64,000 nucleotides of DNA from Chinchilla lanigera (Eukaryota; Chordata; Mammalia; Rodentia; Chinchillidae), in contig NW_004955463.1 in NCBI RefSeq assembly GCF_000276665.1, forward strand, positions 12,481,516 through 12,545,515. Direction: 5' to 3'. The notes beneath the pieces were generated by a model, which did not search any database, had not been told where the DNA came from, and was given only the letters and a program-made list of their open reading frames with translations. Below, one piece after another: positions 1-11,309 of this stretch (within the stretch, counting starts at the first letter, position 1; every line of letters begins with the position of its first letter). The position numbers were made by a program, and so were the translations under genes.

Positions 1-1179
1 TTGTCAACTACCTGCTGAAACACTGCTGCGTGATGATGAATACTGTGCTCCAGATTGTGCAACCACAAGTCCTAGAAAAGCTCTCCGTCTTTTCCTTGGT
101 TAGAGACGCCAGGCCATGGACAGCCCTTTCCTTTCTGCTCTGAGTGCCTATCAGTCTTGTTCCTCATTGTTCACTGGATTGCACCCTTGCTCTAGTCCCT
201 AATCTAGAGTAAGAGCAATGCTGCTGCTCTGGAGCCACCAAGTGGTGTCCGGTTAATTCTGAGTTTCCCAAGAGGCAGAGAAAGCAGACACCTTGGGCAT
301 TATGCAGAGCAAGAATACCTAAGAGATATTTGAAAGGCTTTTACATTTATTATGACATTTTTAAAAAGCATTGAGTGAGAATTCTTTGGGGAAGAACTAA
401 GATATTTGCTGGAGTTACTTTCTCACTTTTATTTTATATCTTGGTCCCATATCTTCTAATTTTCAGTATGTGTGAATCATAGACCATCAAACAAACTTTA
501 GTGCTCTTTTTACCTATTTGCATTCAGCCTATTTTATATTTAAAGGGCACTGAGGAATGATAAATTCTTTATTTTAAATAACAGAAACAGAACCAGTATT
601 TTAACCAGTCTTGAATAGTTGCAACTTTAAAAAGCATTATGTTAGACACTGATAAAAGGTATGATCCAGAATATTCACTGGTTCTGGGCTTGTGGCACTT
701 TTACTTCATTGTCAGTTATGCATATATTTCTTCAACTCCCTTAAATTCTCACCTATGGATGTCCCTAAGTATTTCATTTATGGAAATCAATGCAACAGAA
801 GTTTCTGGATGTCTCCTGAATGAGGATAGAAGCCATAGAGTGAGTTACTGCTCAATCTGTGGCCTGGCCCTCAACCTGCAAGCTTTGGTTCCATCTTTAC
901 ACCAAACATACGCGCTATGGGAGAAATTAAAGAACTGTAGATTAACAATACAAATAAATTATCCCATTAGCATCTTTGCCCTCCTTGGTCTCAAGATCTA
1001 GCAACTGGATCCTAGTACAAGTGCACTGGATCCGGCAGCCTCCAGGGCTCTCACTCTCACCCACAGACCTGCTTTCTGTTATTTCTGTGCAGCCCTTTTG
1101 TTTGTTTGTTTTGATTTTTTACCAACAGACACTCACTGAACCTAAAAATAGTACTGGGAAGGACCAGTGATGGGTTAGA
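1..1179. other. No gene seen; AT-rich unique-looking sequence
   Basis: Nothing in this stretch supports a gene. The short open frames have no recognisable protein pattern and the base composition is that of ordinary intron or intergenic DNA. I recognise no repeat family with confidence. Confidence 0.6.
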
Positions 1180-1345
1180 TATTAGCCCCATTTAATAAGT
1201 ATTTCCTACCAGTTCTGTCAGTGGGGATGTTAGATTTCAGTGCCTTACCCAAGCCCTCATGTCAAGAAGCCAGGTCTTCTGACTCAGCATGCACATATTG
1301 TCCTCTCCTTAGCTCCACACAGTCACCCACAAGACAGTATGATTC
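1180..1345 (-). repeat. Old MIR-like SINE fragment
   Basis: The order of short blocks resembles the reverse complement of the MIR core: a CCCCATTT block, then a GTGCCTTACCCAAG block, then an AGAAGCCAGG block. These correspond to the MIR segment around the exon-like 'lower case' core and B-box flank. The match is diverged, as expected for a repeat shared by all mammals. Boundaries are rough. Confidence 0.4.
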
Positions 1346-1489
1346 TGCTCTCCATGGGAAACTTGACACCCAATTCAGGCAGAGAATTTCAAATGGGACT
1401 TAGATACCTAGAGATTATTCAAGAGCAAAAAAATGTGAAGAAGGATCAGTGAATCTGGTTAGACCAATATCTTCTTACTCTACTTCTGG

Positions 1490-1600
1490 CAGTTGATGAT
1501 CATGTGCCCTTGCTTAGCCTATAAGCCTCCATTTCCCAGCTATAAATGTAGGGAGATGACCTATACAGTACTACGCAAAGTGCAGCTCATTGTCCTAAGT
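1490..1600 (+). repeat. Old MIR-like SINE fragment, plus strand
   Basis: Blocks CCCTTGCTTAGCCT, CCATTTCCCAGCTATAAA and GGGAGATGACCTATA follow the order of the MIR core in sense orientation (the 'TTGGGCAAGTTACTTAACCT' region followed by the 'CTCATCTGTAAAATGGGGA' region). It is strongly diverged. Confidence 0.4.
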
Positions 1601-1834
1601 GTTTCATCGTCTGGGGTCTTGTTCCAGTACAGGTTAAGCTCTCAAACCCTACCTCCAATCTCTTGAATGCGATGCTCTGAGGGTGGAGCCAACTCCCTAT
1701 GTTTCATCCAACTTCCTCATAATTCTGATATATCCTAATTTTGAGAGATGCTCATTGACCTAGGCCAGGAATCGGGTATCTGTCACCTGATTTTTGAACA
1801 ACCCAAGCTATTAGCATTCCATCACTGAGATTTG

Positions 1835-2140
1835 CACCTGAGAGAATCAGCCTAAAGGAGGAAAGATTTATTTTATCTCATGCTTTCAAAGGTTTCAGTC
1901 CTTGGTCAGCTGGCTCTGTTGCTGTTAGGCCTGTGGTAAGCCCAAAACAGCATGGCAAGAGGAGACGGCAGAGAGAACAAAGCTACTCACCACAAGGTTG
2001 CCGAATTTGGAGTTGGGGAGAGGAGAGAACAGGGCAGTGGACCAGATATACTCTTCCAGAGCACATCGTCAGTGACACACTTTCTCCAAGCAGAACCCAA
2101 CTCCTAAAGTTTCCACCTTCTCTCAACAACGCCATTTAGT
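1835..2140 (-). mobile_element. Solo LTR of MaLR type (ERVL-MaLR), reverse orientation
   Basis: The string CTAAAGGAGGAAAGATTTATTTT followed by a TTTCAGTCC..GGTCAGCTGGCTC block, then a GCATGGCAAGAGGAG block, is the reverse complement of the U5/R end of a rodent MaLR LTR (the MT/ORR1/MST type architecture). Related copies in the same orientation occur near 5.4, 37.3, 55.6, 57.1 and 62.2 kb, so the family assignment is supported inside the window. No internal retroviral sequence follows, so this is a solo LTR. Exact subfamily is not assigned. Confidence 0.6.
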
Positions 2141-3854
2141 CTAGGGTAACTTTGCACTGCATTGGCAGTGTTGGGTAGTTGTGTCAAAGACCATTTGGAC
2201 CCTGGGGACTAAGTACTTACTATCTGAGTTTTTTCAGAAAAAAATACTGTCAGCCCTTCACTGAGCTTACCCCTCAATTAAATTATACACTAAAATTATA
2301 GTATTTAAGGGGTTGGGCATCAATAATTGATGACCTGTAAGACTTTATTGAAAAGAATTATTTAAATAATAAATGAGATTAAAGAAATGAAAAATCTGAT
2401 TGAAGGCTCAGGAATGAGGTTTTGAAACCGTTCATCCCCAGCAACTCTGCATATGCTTTGCTGCTGCTTTTGCTTCCGGGCAAGGGGAAACCCAGACCAG
2501 CACCTGCTCGGCCCCTCCCACCACATTTATTGCAAAAGGCCAAGGCTAAAGAGTCTAATGCTGGCTCCTGTCCACACAAATTGTAGCTATCTTTTTTCAA
2601 CTTCTCTTGCTTAGCAATTGGCAGCACATTTTGTGCTGCTGAGAATTTCCATGTTCAGAAAGTAAGGTAAATACTAGAATCATTTAAGAATCAATGTTGT
2701 GGTTGCTAGAATACTGCTTTGGGTTTATCTAAATATTTCCCACCCAAATGAACTTTAAATAACTTACATACAGCTTATGTCTCCATCACTAGAAGAACCA
2801 CTGGAATAATGCTGTTATTAATATGCATAGTCACACCAATTTTACCAGTGAATATAAATACGCTCTCCACATAATGTACATTTGTACTTATTCTCTAAAA
2901 TAAATATCCCTCTACTGAAGGGGAGGGATATGTGCAAGCTTCAGCAGAATACTGAGTGTGCAGAATGTTCTAAAAAACGATACATATGGGGTGGAGCCGG
3001 TGTGAAGCAGATAGCACATGACGGATGGGAGTCATCTGTAGTAAAGCCCACCAAGTGGGGAGCATCTTGACTCTTACATAGGGCAACCTGTGAAAGCCAG
3101 TATATAGAAGATGTAGATGCAAATGACTTGAATGAAGCCCCATCTAAATCTCCAGAGAGCTATGACTGCTTTTTAGTTGTAGTTTTGTTTTAAATCAGAG
3201 CAAAGCAATAACAATTTAAATAACTTTTTAAGACAGAGATTCTTTTCTTGCTGCTAAATGTGTCACTTTCTTGGAAAGTGGCTGAATGTGCGGGTCTCTA
3301 GGGCACCCTTCCCTGGAAGACTCTAATCTGGAGTAAGGAGGGGAATTCACAGGTGGTTTCAGGGCCTGGTCTTCTGTGGGGTGAGGCCTTGGGCAGACAG
3401 AGAGGGATCTCATCCATGTATCAAGAAATAAGGACAAGAAACTTGGAGCTTTATCCCTCAAGTATCTTGATTTCAGAAATGTGCAATTTGAAATCCAGAA
3501 GAGTAGTGTTCCTGACCTAGTATCACAAAAGAAGTTGATGACAAATCCAGAGCCATATCCAAACTTCTGAATTTCTCATCTGTTCTCATTTGTATTTGGA
3601 GATGGAGTAAGGGCTGAAGATAGTGAATTCATAAGCAACATTTGGGGTTATAAATCCACATCTGTAAAATCCTTCCTTCTTATATCAACAGACTAATCTC
3701 AAAAATTGAGGCAGAAGCTAGGCACTGATATCAAAGGGACTTATTAACTTTAGAAAGTCTGGTCTATTTCCATATCATCTTGATTACACCCCATTTTGTT
3801 TCAGGAGCTCAGGAGAGTAGGGCCTGGTCACTACTTGGATAAGAGACAGCTTGG
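2141..3854. other. No gene seen; unique-looking sequence
   Basis: I see no exon, RNA gene or confident repeat. The open frames at about 2379-2627 and 3228-3461 on the minus strand are short and have no family signature. One GC-richer patch lies around 2,430-2,540 but lacks CpG-island character. Confidence 0.5.
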
Positions 3855-3918
3855 GAATGCCACATGCTCCAAGCTATGGGTTTGACCCCCAGCACTGCAA
3901 AAATAGGATAAAAAAGAA
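3855..3918 (+). repeat. Fragment of an old ID-like tRNA-derived SINE
   Basis: A B-box-like GGGTTTGACCCCCAGCACTGC followed directly by an A-rich tail (AAAAATAGGATAAAAAAG) is the 3' half of an ID/B1-ID type SINE in sense orientation. The tRNA-like 5' half has decayed. Confidence 0.45.
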
Positions 3919-5384
3919 ACTGTCCTCTCCATTTGCTCTGAGAACTACCCACAGCTAAGTTCACTTACCGATAGTCCTTTCATCGAGTGGTCATTGGCCA
4001 TACATATCTACCACAGCAGTCTAGGAAGTCATGATACAGAGGTAGAGCTTTGGAGTTAAGAATCCACAAAGCTGCCTATCCCAAATGTCCCTGTCATCGC
4101 AGAACTCTTACCTATAAAAATTGTTAGAGACAATTCAGCCTTTGCCCTAATATTTCCAATGTCAAAAGTTCACTGTATTCTGAGGCAAATGTATCTACTA
4201 TTTGGTGCTGTTTATGTGAAAACTGGTGATTGGTCCTACAAAGTATGGTTGTGTCAGCATTCTGAGATCTCTATAAACATATTCTGCTGAGCAGAGAAAA
4301 TAGAAACTCAAGTGCAATAGCCCTTTGTCCTGCCAGTGATTGTCCACCTGGAAGAACAGTCATTCTTTAGGGGAGCACCTCTGTTCCCCAAGCCAGGCAC
4401 CAGTGTGCCTTTTGGCAGTTGTGGGTGAGAGGGGAAATTCAGCATTTTATAATTAACACAGGCACAGTATGGAACCGTGGCAGCCTCACTAATAATACAC
4501 ATTATACTTATAGACATCAAGGGAGAACCAAGAAAGAAAGGGCTGCCAGAGTCCCGACCTGGAGCTCAAACCCAGATTGGCTTCTCAATAAACCATCATA
4601 ACTAAACTAAATGTTTGCTCTTATACCACTTGCAAGTTTCTGCATTCAGCAGAAGCTAAAGCTGCTGTACTCTTTATTAAAGTGAAAGTAAGAAGTATCT
4701 GGCAGTTCTGATTGGACAGAACTTGTCCAACAAGATGGCTTCAGAATTCAACAACATTCAAGAATCTTTTAACATTTGGTTCCAACCTAACTACCCTCGT
4801 CCCCTTGCTTTCTCTTGCTGTCCTCGGTCCTTCACCAAACTGACAGACCCATACCTCAGCTGTAATATGTCCTTTACCATTTCACAAAACCTGGTTGTTT
4901 GGCCCTCCATCCCTCTGTGCAAATCTCTTCCCTTGGCTTTGTTTAAGCCACTGATGGCGAACATTTTAGAGACTGAGTGCTAAACTGCAATCCAAAACCC
5001 AGTTATTCATCACAAAGTTCCAACACTATAATTAATCCTGAGTACTGATATCTTAGTTTAGAAAAAGTGACTCATACATTAACATTTTTGTTCTAAAAGA
5101 AAAAATACAATAACACATATGCCACTGGTTCAATACCCGTTCTCTACCCTCTTACCTGAAGTTGACCTGCCAGGCTCCCAGACATCATCCTGAGTCAGTA
5201 CAGAGGTTTGCGCCTTTGAGAAGCATATTCTCCTGCAACATGGAGACACCTGTTTCCATAACACTCACGTTTCAAGTATAAGGACTGTTTCTTTTTTGCT
5301 TTTTTTGTCCTCGATATTTAGAAAAAAGCATAACCTGGTGTATCAATGTCTAAACCAGAGATATCGGAAACAGTCACTCATTGG
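3919..5384. other. No gene seen; unique-looking sequence
   Basis: No supported gene or repeat. The T-rich tract near 5,290-5,310 is short. Open frames at 4308-4520 (minus) and 4723-4983 (plus) show no recognisable protein. Confidence 0.5.
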
Positions 5385-5785
5385 ACCTTGCTCTTTTGGT
5401 GTACTCATCAGCCTTTTGTGACTGTAAAAAATACCCGAGACATTCAATGTACAAAGACAAAAGTTTCATTTTGGCACACAGTTTCAGTAATTCTGGGCCA
5501 TGATCAGTTGTTCCCATTGTTTTGGCCTTGTGGAGCAGCAGCACCCCTAGGCAGAGACGTTTATCAGAGTGAAATTGCTTACTTATCACCGAGAAGTGCA
5601 AGGGGAAAGAGGAAGTGACCAGGTTCCCACAGTCCCCTTCATAAACACATCTGCAGTGACCTGAAGGTCTCAAATGGGTCTTACCTCCTAATGCTTCCAG
5701 CACTCCTAGGAGCACCACTCTGGGGCCAAAACCTTCAATACGTGGTCTTCAGAGACATTCAGCTTCCAAACTATAGTATGTGGTT
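5385..5785 (-). mobile_element. Solo LTR of MaLR type, reverse orientation
   Basis: Reverse-strand MaLR architecture is visible: an ATACCCGAGACATTC block at the U5 end, CATTTTGGCACACAGTTTCAG, GGGGAAAGAGGAAGTGACC, a CTCCTAATGCTTCCAGC block, and AACCTTCAATACGTGG..CAAACTATAGTATG at the far U3 end. The 114-residue minus-strand open frame here runs through LTR sequence and is not a gene. Confidence 0.6.
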
Positions 5786-7362
5786 ATAATTCTATGTTAT
5801 ACCTTCCCTTGTCTGATTGCTAAATTCCCGAGATTCCATATCTATGTGATCTGAGGTAAATGCTTTAGTTTTCTTACCTTGCACTGAGTCATTGATACAA
5901 AATACTTTATAGGTTTACGGGGTTGGCTAATACTTAACAAAGTACCTGGTACAGTAACATGGACAAAACTATCATTGGTTTATATTCTATTCCTATGGTG
6001 CCTATGCTTTTTCATCAGACTGGGTAGGAGATAAACAAGACAGTAAAAAAAATTAAACTTCTACAATGAAATCAAGAAATCATTGTCATTACACTAAAAG
6101 GAAAATCAATATGAAGTCAAAGAAGACTGAATTTTTCTCTAAATTGCACCCCACATTCACCTCAGCAGATACTTGTTTCTTTGACATTTTTGGAAACTCA
6201 CTTCCAGTTCTAAAGTTCCCAGAATTTCCTGAACTGGCTTCAAAGAGTTAGAGATGAGGCACATGGTATAGGGTTAAATAGCTCCCTACTCTTGATCCAT
6301 TTCCTTTTATGGTTTCTTGCATAAGCTAAACATCCACACTATGGGAGAAGCCTATCTTATTCACAGTGTAAATATTTCAGATGGTATTGGAAATCTATTT
6401 TCATTGCTCTGAATTTAGTTGGTGTTGGGACCAGCTTATCATCCTCCTCCACATAAAATTCTTTTTATTCTCAATTCAGATCACAAGTCACGATTTAAGC
6501 TTTTCCTTCATAAAGTAAATTTATCCCAGTCTGCATGGGCCCCATTTGCATTATGTTTTAAAATTCTACCTAGTTCAATTTAAAATCACCCTAAAAGCAT
6601 ATCAAAGTAGTGCCTTGAACATGTTTTGTAGTTAATGAAAAAGTGTCATTGCCAGATCCATACATCTTAAAGAACAAGTTGAATCTTACCTAGATCTGTC
6701 ATAATTATTAGTTAGGCTGACAGCTATTGATTATTAATGGTAATTATTTGTTTCAGAAGTCCCTTCTGAGGTTCTGAAGTTCCCATCGCAGTACCTCCAG
6801 GCTTGCTGGGAGGCTATTGCCCAGCTTGAGGGAGAAGAGAGGAGGGAGCTAAAACAGCCCTGTCGTTTCCTTTGAGAGGCCTCAAAGGAGACTGATGAAA
6901 TCACAGATAGTCTTTAACCAAATACCAAATCTACCTGACAGAAACCACACAGCAATTCCAAGGTCCAGGAGCAAGAGTGATGCATTTTAAACATACTCCC
7001 AGCAGTGGGTCTGTCAGTAACAAATTGGGCACGTCACTTTCTCCAAGCAGATGTAGTGAGGCCATTACCAATGTTAATGATCTGTGCTTGCCACAGGGGG
7101 GAGAAGGGGGGAGAAGCTGGAAGCAGAGTTTGGAAGCGCCCAGGGAAAGCTTTCATTTTCTTTTCATTTCTTTTTGTTGGGTTGTGTGTTAATATGACAA
7201 AAGCTGATTTTCTAGTCATCCTTCTTCTGGGTTTGAAAACCTGATGATGTAAAATCTCTTGTATGTTCTGCTTCTTGATAGGCCAGCTTACACTAACCCA
7301 TGGCTTATTCCCGGGCAAGTGTTCGGTATAGAAAAGTCAGGGAAATTGCCCCCCAAGAGGAT
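5786..7362. other. No gene seen; AT-rich, repeat-poor
   Basis: No exon or confident repeat. The part around 6,690-6,770 is rich in TAAT/ATTA motifs, which are homeodomain-type core sites, but that alone is weak evidence of a regulatory role. Confidence 0.5.
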
Positions 7363-7363
7363 T

Positions 7364-7422
7364 GTGGTGGTGGTGGTGGTGGTGGTGGTAGTGGTGGTGG
7401 TGGTGGTGGTGTGTGTGTGTGT
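7364..7422 (+). repeat. Compound microsatellite (TGG)n then (TG)n
   Basis: About 15 TGG units, with one TAG interruption near 7389, run straight into six TG units at 7411-7422. Both strands yield artefactual open frames rich in glycine or histidine; these come from the repeat and are not proteins. Confidence 0.97.
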
Positions 7423-8612
7423 ATAAAGATGGACTTCCCTTACAGGATGTGGACTTTCCAAGGGTGTCTGTGGAGAGAAAGTGTTTTGAGAGTAATTGTT
7501 TAAATAGGATCCAAATTCCCACAGTCCATGTTTCTGTGGAATCCCACCGTTATCCAGAGGAACAGGCTTGAACTAAAGGACAGACAGGAGCTCCATGTCA
7601 TTATAATAAACTGTCTACATGGAGCAGCTCCATTCCGAGGAACAAAGCTCTGTTAATTCATCCCCAATAATTAAAGATTTTCCTCCAAGCATAGATGCAC
7701 TGCCATGGATAGGTACAGTTCACTTTTTAAGGCTTTTCCCTGTAAAACTTTCTCAGAGAAGCAAACAAGGGTTAAAATAGCAGTTCTTTCTGTCGGACTT
7801 GTCGCCATTTACTCTGTAGTAGGGAACCCATGGACATAATTCCATCTAAACCTTCTAAGCTCCAGCAATTACTTCAATGACACAAACTTCAAAATAGAAA
7901 CACAAAAATCTTAATGTTGATAGCTTGTGTTGAAACTGGTTGAAAATTTAATTCACCAAGCAACCATGGAGATTACTAAAAATAAAAGGCTAAATGTTGC
8001 ATTACATTAAAGGATATAATGGGCTTCAAAGAGAAGACTATTAAGCTGGGTATATTGAAATTGGGTTATTTATAGATTGAACTCTCCTGAGTTTGTCAAT
8101 AGCTTTGCATTTTCCTTTGAAATCAAACAACCTTCACAAGTCTCAGGTCTGGGCCCAGCAAGCCACAAAAAGTTAATAAAAACTGTAATTAAGGATGGTT
8201 CAGGAGGGAAAAGCATTTCACATTCTTGATATCATGGGTTGTTCACTAACCACTATGATTTTCAGAGTTTTGGGGGGATGAGGGCTGGAAATTAATGGGA
8301 ATGACAACACATATCAAAGAGGAAAGTGGGCTGTGGTCCTTTTCCTTAGAAATAATAGCTGCATTTACTTTCCAGATGCTAGTTTGAAGTGGCCTGTGAG
8401 TTGGGAAAATGCCATGAATAAGAGAGAAGACAAAGCAAAACTCCAGACGTGCAACACCAGGGAAGGATTTGGGGAGCTCTGTTTTATTTCTCTCCATCTT
8501 TTGGTCAAGTCAGCAGCTGTTCCTAATACCCAGCAGCACAGCTACTGCATACTCATCTCTACTGTAGGCTGACATGGCCTTTGCTTCAATTCTCAGGTCT
8601 TTGAGTATTTCA

Positions 8613-8614
<2 letters not shown>
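7423..8614. other. Repeat-free stretch; possible conserved non-coding element at about 7,620-8,200
   Basis: No repeat family is recognised across roughly 1.1 kb, which is unusual in this window. The segment 7,620-8,200 has the even, AT-rich, low-redundancy texture typical of vertebrate conserved non-coding elements, with several TAATTA/ATTAA cores. There is no coding pattern in any frame. The call is inference only; conservation cannot be seen from one sequence. Confidence 0.25.

Positions 8615-8663
<49 letters not shown>
8615..8663 (+). repeat. (AC)n dinucleotide microsatellite
   Basis: An uninterrupted AC run of about 24 units ends in CCCC. Confidence 0.98.
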
Positions 8664-8664
<1 letters not shown>

Positions 8665-9309
8665 CAAGTTGAATTTCTGGAGGGAAAATTTCAATTATTT
8701 TTCCAGGATTTCATCATTTTTCCCCTTTTGTTGTCATCTTACCTCTTTCCCATATACATTTCTTCAGCATGCATGCATTCTTCCCCATTCCTTCTTCTCT
8801 TCTCTTTCTTTTGTGGTCTTCCTTAGCAAGCCCTTTTTAGTACAGAGATGACTACCTTGTGAGAGGCAGCTCCCACCAGGAACCTGGCCTTGGTGTGAGC
8901 AGGTTTGAGTTGCCAGCTAGCTGCACTTTTGATAAGTCTTGAACACAACTATCACTATCAACCGGGGCTGGATCGAGCCAGTGGCATTTGACTGAGAAGG
9001 TCTAGGAACACATATTTCAGAAGTATTGGATTTTACAAAGTCCGCATTGGATTTTGCCCCACAGGTGTGCTACTTATTTATTCCTTTAATTTCCAGGCCT
9101 TTGTGGATTTAAGAGGGTCTAAATCCATAGGAACAAATTACACTGAAGCCTTTTTAAGTTCAGCTTAAACCCGAGATACAAAGAGGAAGTAAAATCGATG
9201 GTAATTCTGCAACTACTGAGAGCTTTCTTTCCAACATATTGAACAACTATATTCAAAATCTAACAGTAAGCAAAGGATAAGCATGAGGTAATGTAGGCTG
9301 ACATATGTA
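8664..9309. other. No gene seen
   Basis: A pyrimidine-rich first part (8,700-8,830) is followed by unique-looking sequence. No exon or confident repeat. Confidence 0.5.
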
Positions 9310-9670
9310 TATATTAGCTTTAGCTGTAGCAGTAGCCAAGTCCGAAATGTCAGTAGTTCATAGCACACCTTTATTTTCCATTCATGGGTCTGTAGATTGG
9401 CTCTGCATCTCCTGGACTGAGCTTCACTTAGGTGGGCTTGGCTGGGCTTGGCCTCAGTGAGGGTTAAGGCGTGCTCCCCTCCATTGGTCCTCATTCTAGA
9501 AAGCAAGTCAAAAAGCACCCAGGAACTGAGGCTTGCTGTTCTGGAGACAGAGGTCCAATGCTGGAGAATATGATTCTTCCTGTGGAGTTGGTACAATGTC
9601 TCTGCCATCCACATTTCATTGTTCCAAGCAAGTCACAAGGGTCAAGCACAAAAGTCAACAGGACATGGAA
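9310..9670 (+). repeat. Old mammalian interspersed repeat, probably LTR-derived
   Basis: The order of motifs matches a widespread old mammalian repeat of LTR type: a CACCTTTATTTTCC block, ATGGGTCTGTAGATTGGCTC, GGTGGGCTTGGCTGGGC, and later CCAAGCAAGTCACAAGGGTCAAG. I cannot name the family reliably. The 133-residue minus-strand open frame that crosses it is not a gene. Confidence 0.3.
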
Positions 9671-10839
9671 GGTATGATATAATAAAAAGTAGATATTTGG
9701 ACTTTATCCTTGATTCCTGTTTGAAGTCCTTGGCATTTAGTCTTTTGTATGTTAATGAGACATCTGCTGGGGGAAAGGGAATCAGTCACCTCCAGGATGG
9801 AGATGTTCACCCCAAACAAAACAACAGAGCCAGTACAGAGTTAGAACTTTCAGCCTCCTCCTCCAGAAAGAGAAGAGGGGCTGCTAACTGACCTCAGTTC
9901 CCAATACCTGATATTTAACTGGTCAAATCTCCACACAAACTCCTAAGCAGTGGCTCTTGGGAACTTCCAGGATACTGATCGCATCCACGTGCTAGGACGC
10001 AGTGTGCCCAGACTGGGCACACCTTCCCACTCTTACCTAGAATTTCTTCCATTTGGCTGTTCCTAAGTTACATTTTTGATATAAACCAGTAATGATAAGT
10101 AAAGCAGCTGCCTGAATCCTGTGAGCCATTCTAACAAGTTATTGGAGCTGAGGGGAGATACTTGTTTTAACCTTTGCACTGGAAGTGATGAAGCAGAAAG
10201 GTGTGTATCTTTCGGCGCTGTATTTGCAGACAGTATCTGAAGCATCAGCATTTGTGGAGATTTGGTCCTTAACCGGAGGGACTGAAACTCAGTATGGAAA
10301 GTTAATATCAGAATTAAATTGAAATGTTGGACACCACATTGGTACTGGAACATTATAGAATTGACTGGTGTTGAGATGCTGTCCTCAGTGTCAAAAGACA
10401 CCCCATGCAATGCTATTCTAACCACAAGGAAACTAAGTTCAAAGAATGAAAAAAACCCATAATCTACCATATGATATTTTAGTATAGATTTAAATGCCTT
10501 ACAAATACCTAGCACTGCTGAGTACTCTTGAACTATAAATTATTAGTCCACTCCCTATTCAATTGTAGCAAACAGTATCATTTGCTTATTTACTAAAATA
10601 TCAGTAACATTCAGCATTATCCAGGAAACTTCTGCTTCCTAGTCATTCCATGTAGTATGAAGAAGGAATCAAAATATTTTGGTTTCTAGGTAGGCCTTCA
10701 TTACCTGAAGAAGATGCTCCATCTTTTCTAGTCCCTGTTTGATTTCTACAAAATCTGGCACATACATAGTTCCAGGCATCTTCTGCCTGTTGATTTGTAA
10801 TAGTGCTAGGTAGCAAAGCTTTTACTACCTTATGTGCAT
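9671..10839. other. No gene seen
   Basis: There is one long minus-strand open frame (10063-10515, 150 codons) without any domain, compositional bias or neighbour support. AT-rich DNA with few stop codons by chance explains it. No repeat is recognised. Confidence 0.5.
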
Positions 10840-11240
10840 AATTATGAGGACATTGACTGTGAAACTTTGCTTTGTAAGCATAATTTATTCCAGAAACATG
10901 ATTGTAATCTTAACAACTTATATATCAACATAATTTTCCCATAAGAAATAATGGAAACTCAGATGATTTGTTCCACAACCCATATAAAAAGTATCCTAAT
11001 ATTGTGATATAACACAAACTAATAAGAAAAGTGAAAAAATATAAAGAAAAATAAAGAAATCAACTTGTATTTACCTTTGAGAACTTTCATGGCTGGTGTA
11101 AGGGAGACAAGACAGGCAGGTTACAGCCTTATTCAGGTGGTGCTTTTCTACAAAATCTTCTATTCTTTCCCACGCTGTATACATCTCCCTAGAATCACTT
11201 GAAGTGAGACATTCCTCTGCCTTTTTCTTCTCCTCCTCTG
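10840..11240 (-). mobile_element. Possible ancient DNA-transposon-derived repeat
   Basis: Blocks such as TTCCCATAAGAAATAATGG, GATGATTTGTTCCACAACCC and TTTACCTTTGAGAAC occur in an order I associate with an old medium-reiterated mammalian repeat, probably a DNA transposon remnant. The name and the strand are uncertain. It is followed by a (GA)n tract. Confidence 0.3.
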
Positions 11241-11288
11241 CAAATGAGAGATTTTTTTCTATAACCTCTTGCTATTGGGAGATAGCAA

Positions 11289-11309
11289 TGAGAGAGAGAG
11301 AGAGAGAGA
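11289..11309 (+). repeat. (AG)n microsatellite, short
   Basis: About ten uninterrupted AG units. Confidence 0.95.

Noticed and set aside
5374..5718. 114-codon minus-strand open frame
   Set aside because: It lies within a reverse MaLR solo LTR.
7300..7522. Glycine-rich (plus) and histidine-rich (minus) frames
   Set aside because: Direct translation of the (TGG)n/(TG)n microsatellite.
10063..10515. 150-codon minus-strand open frame as an exon or gene
   Set aside because: No recognisable motif, no repeat-derived or splice context; likely chance in AT-rich DNA.
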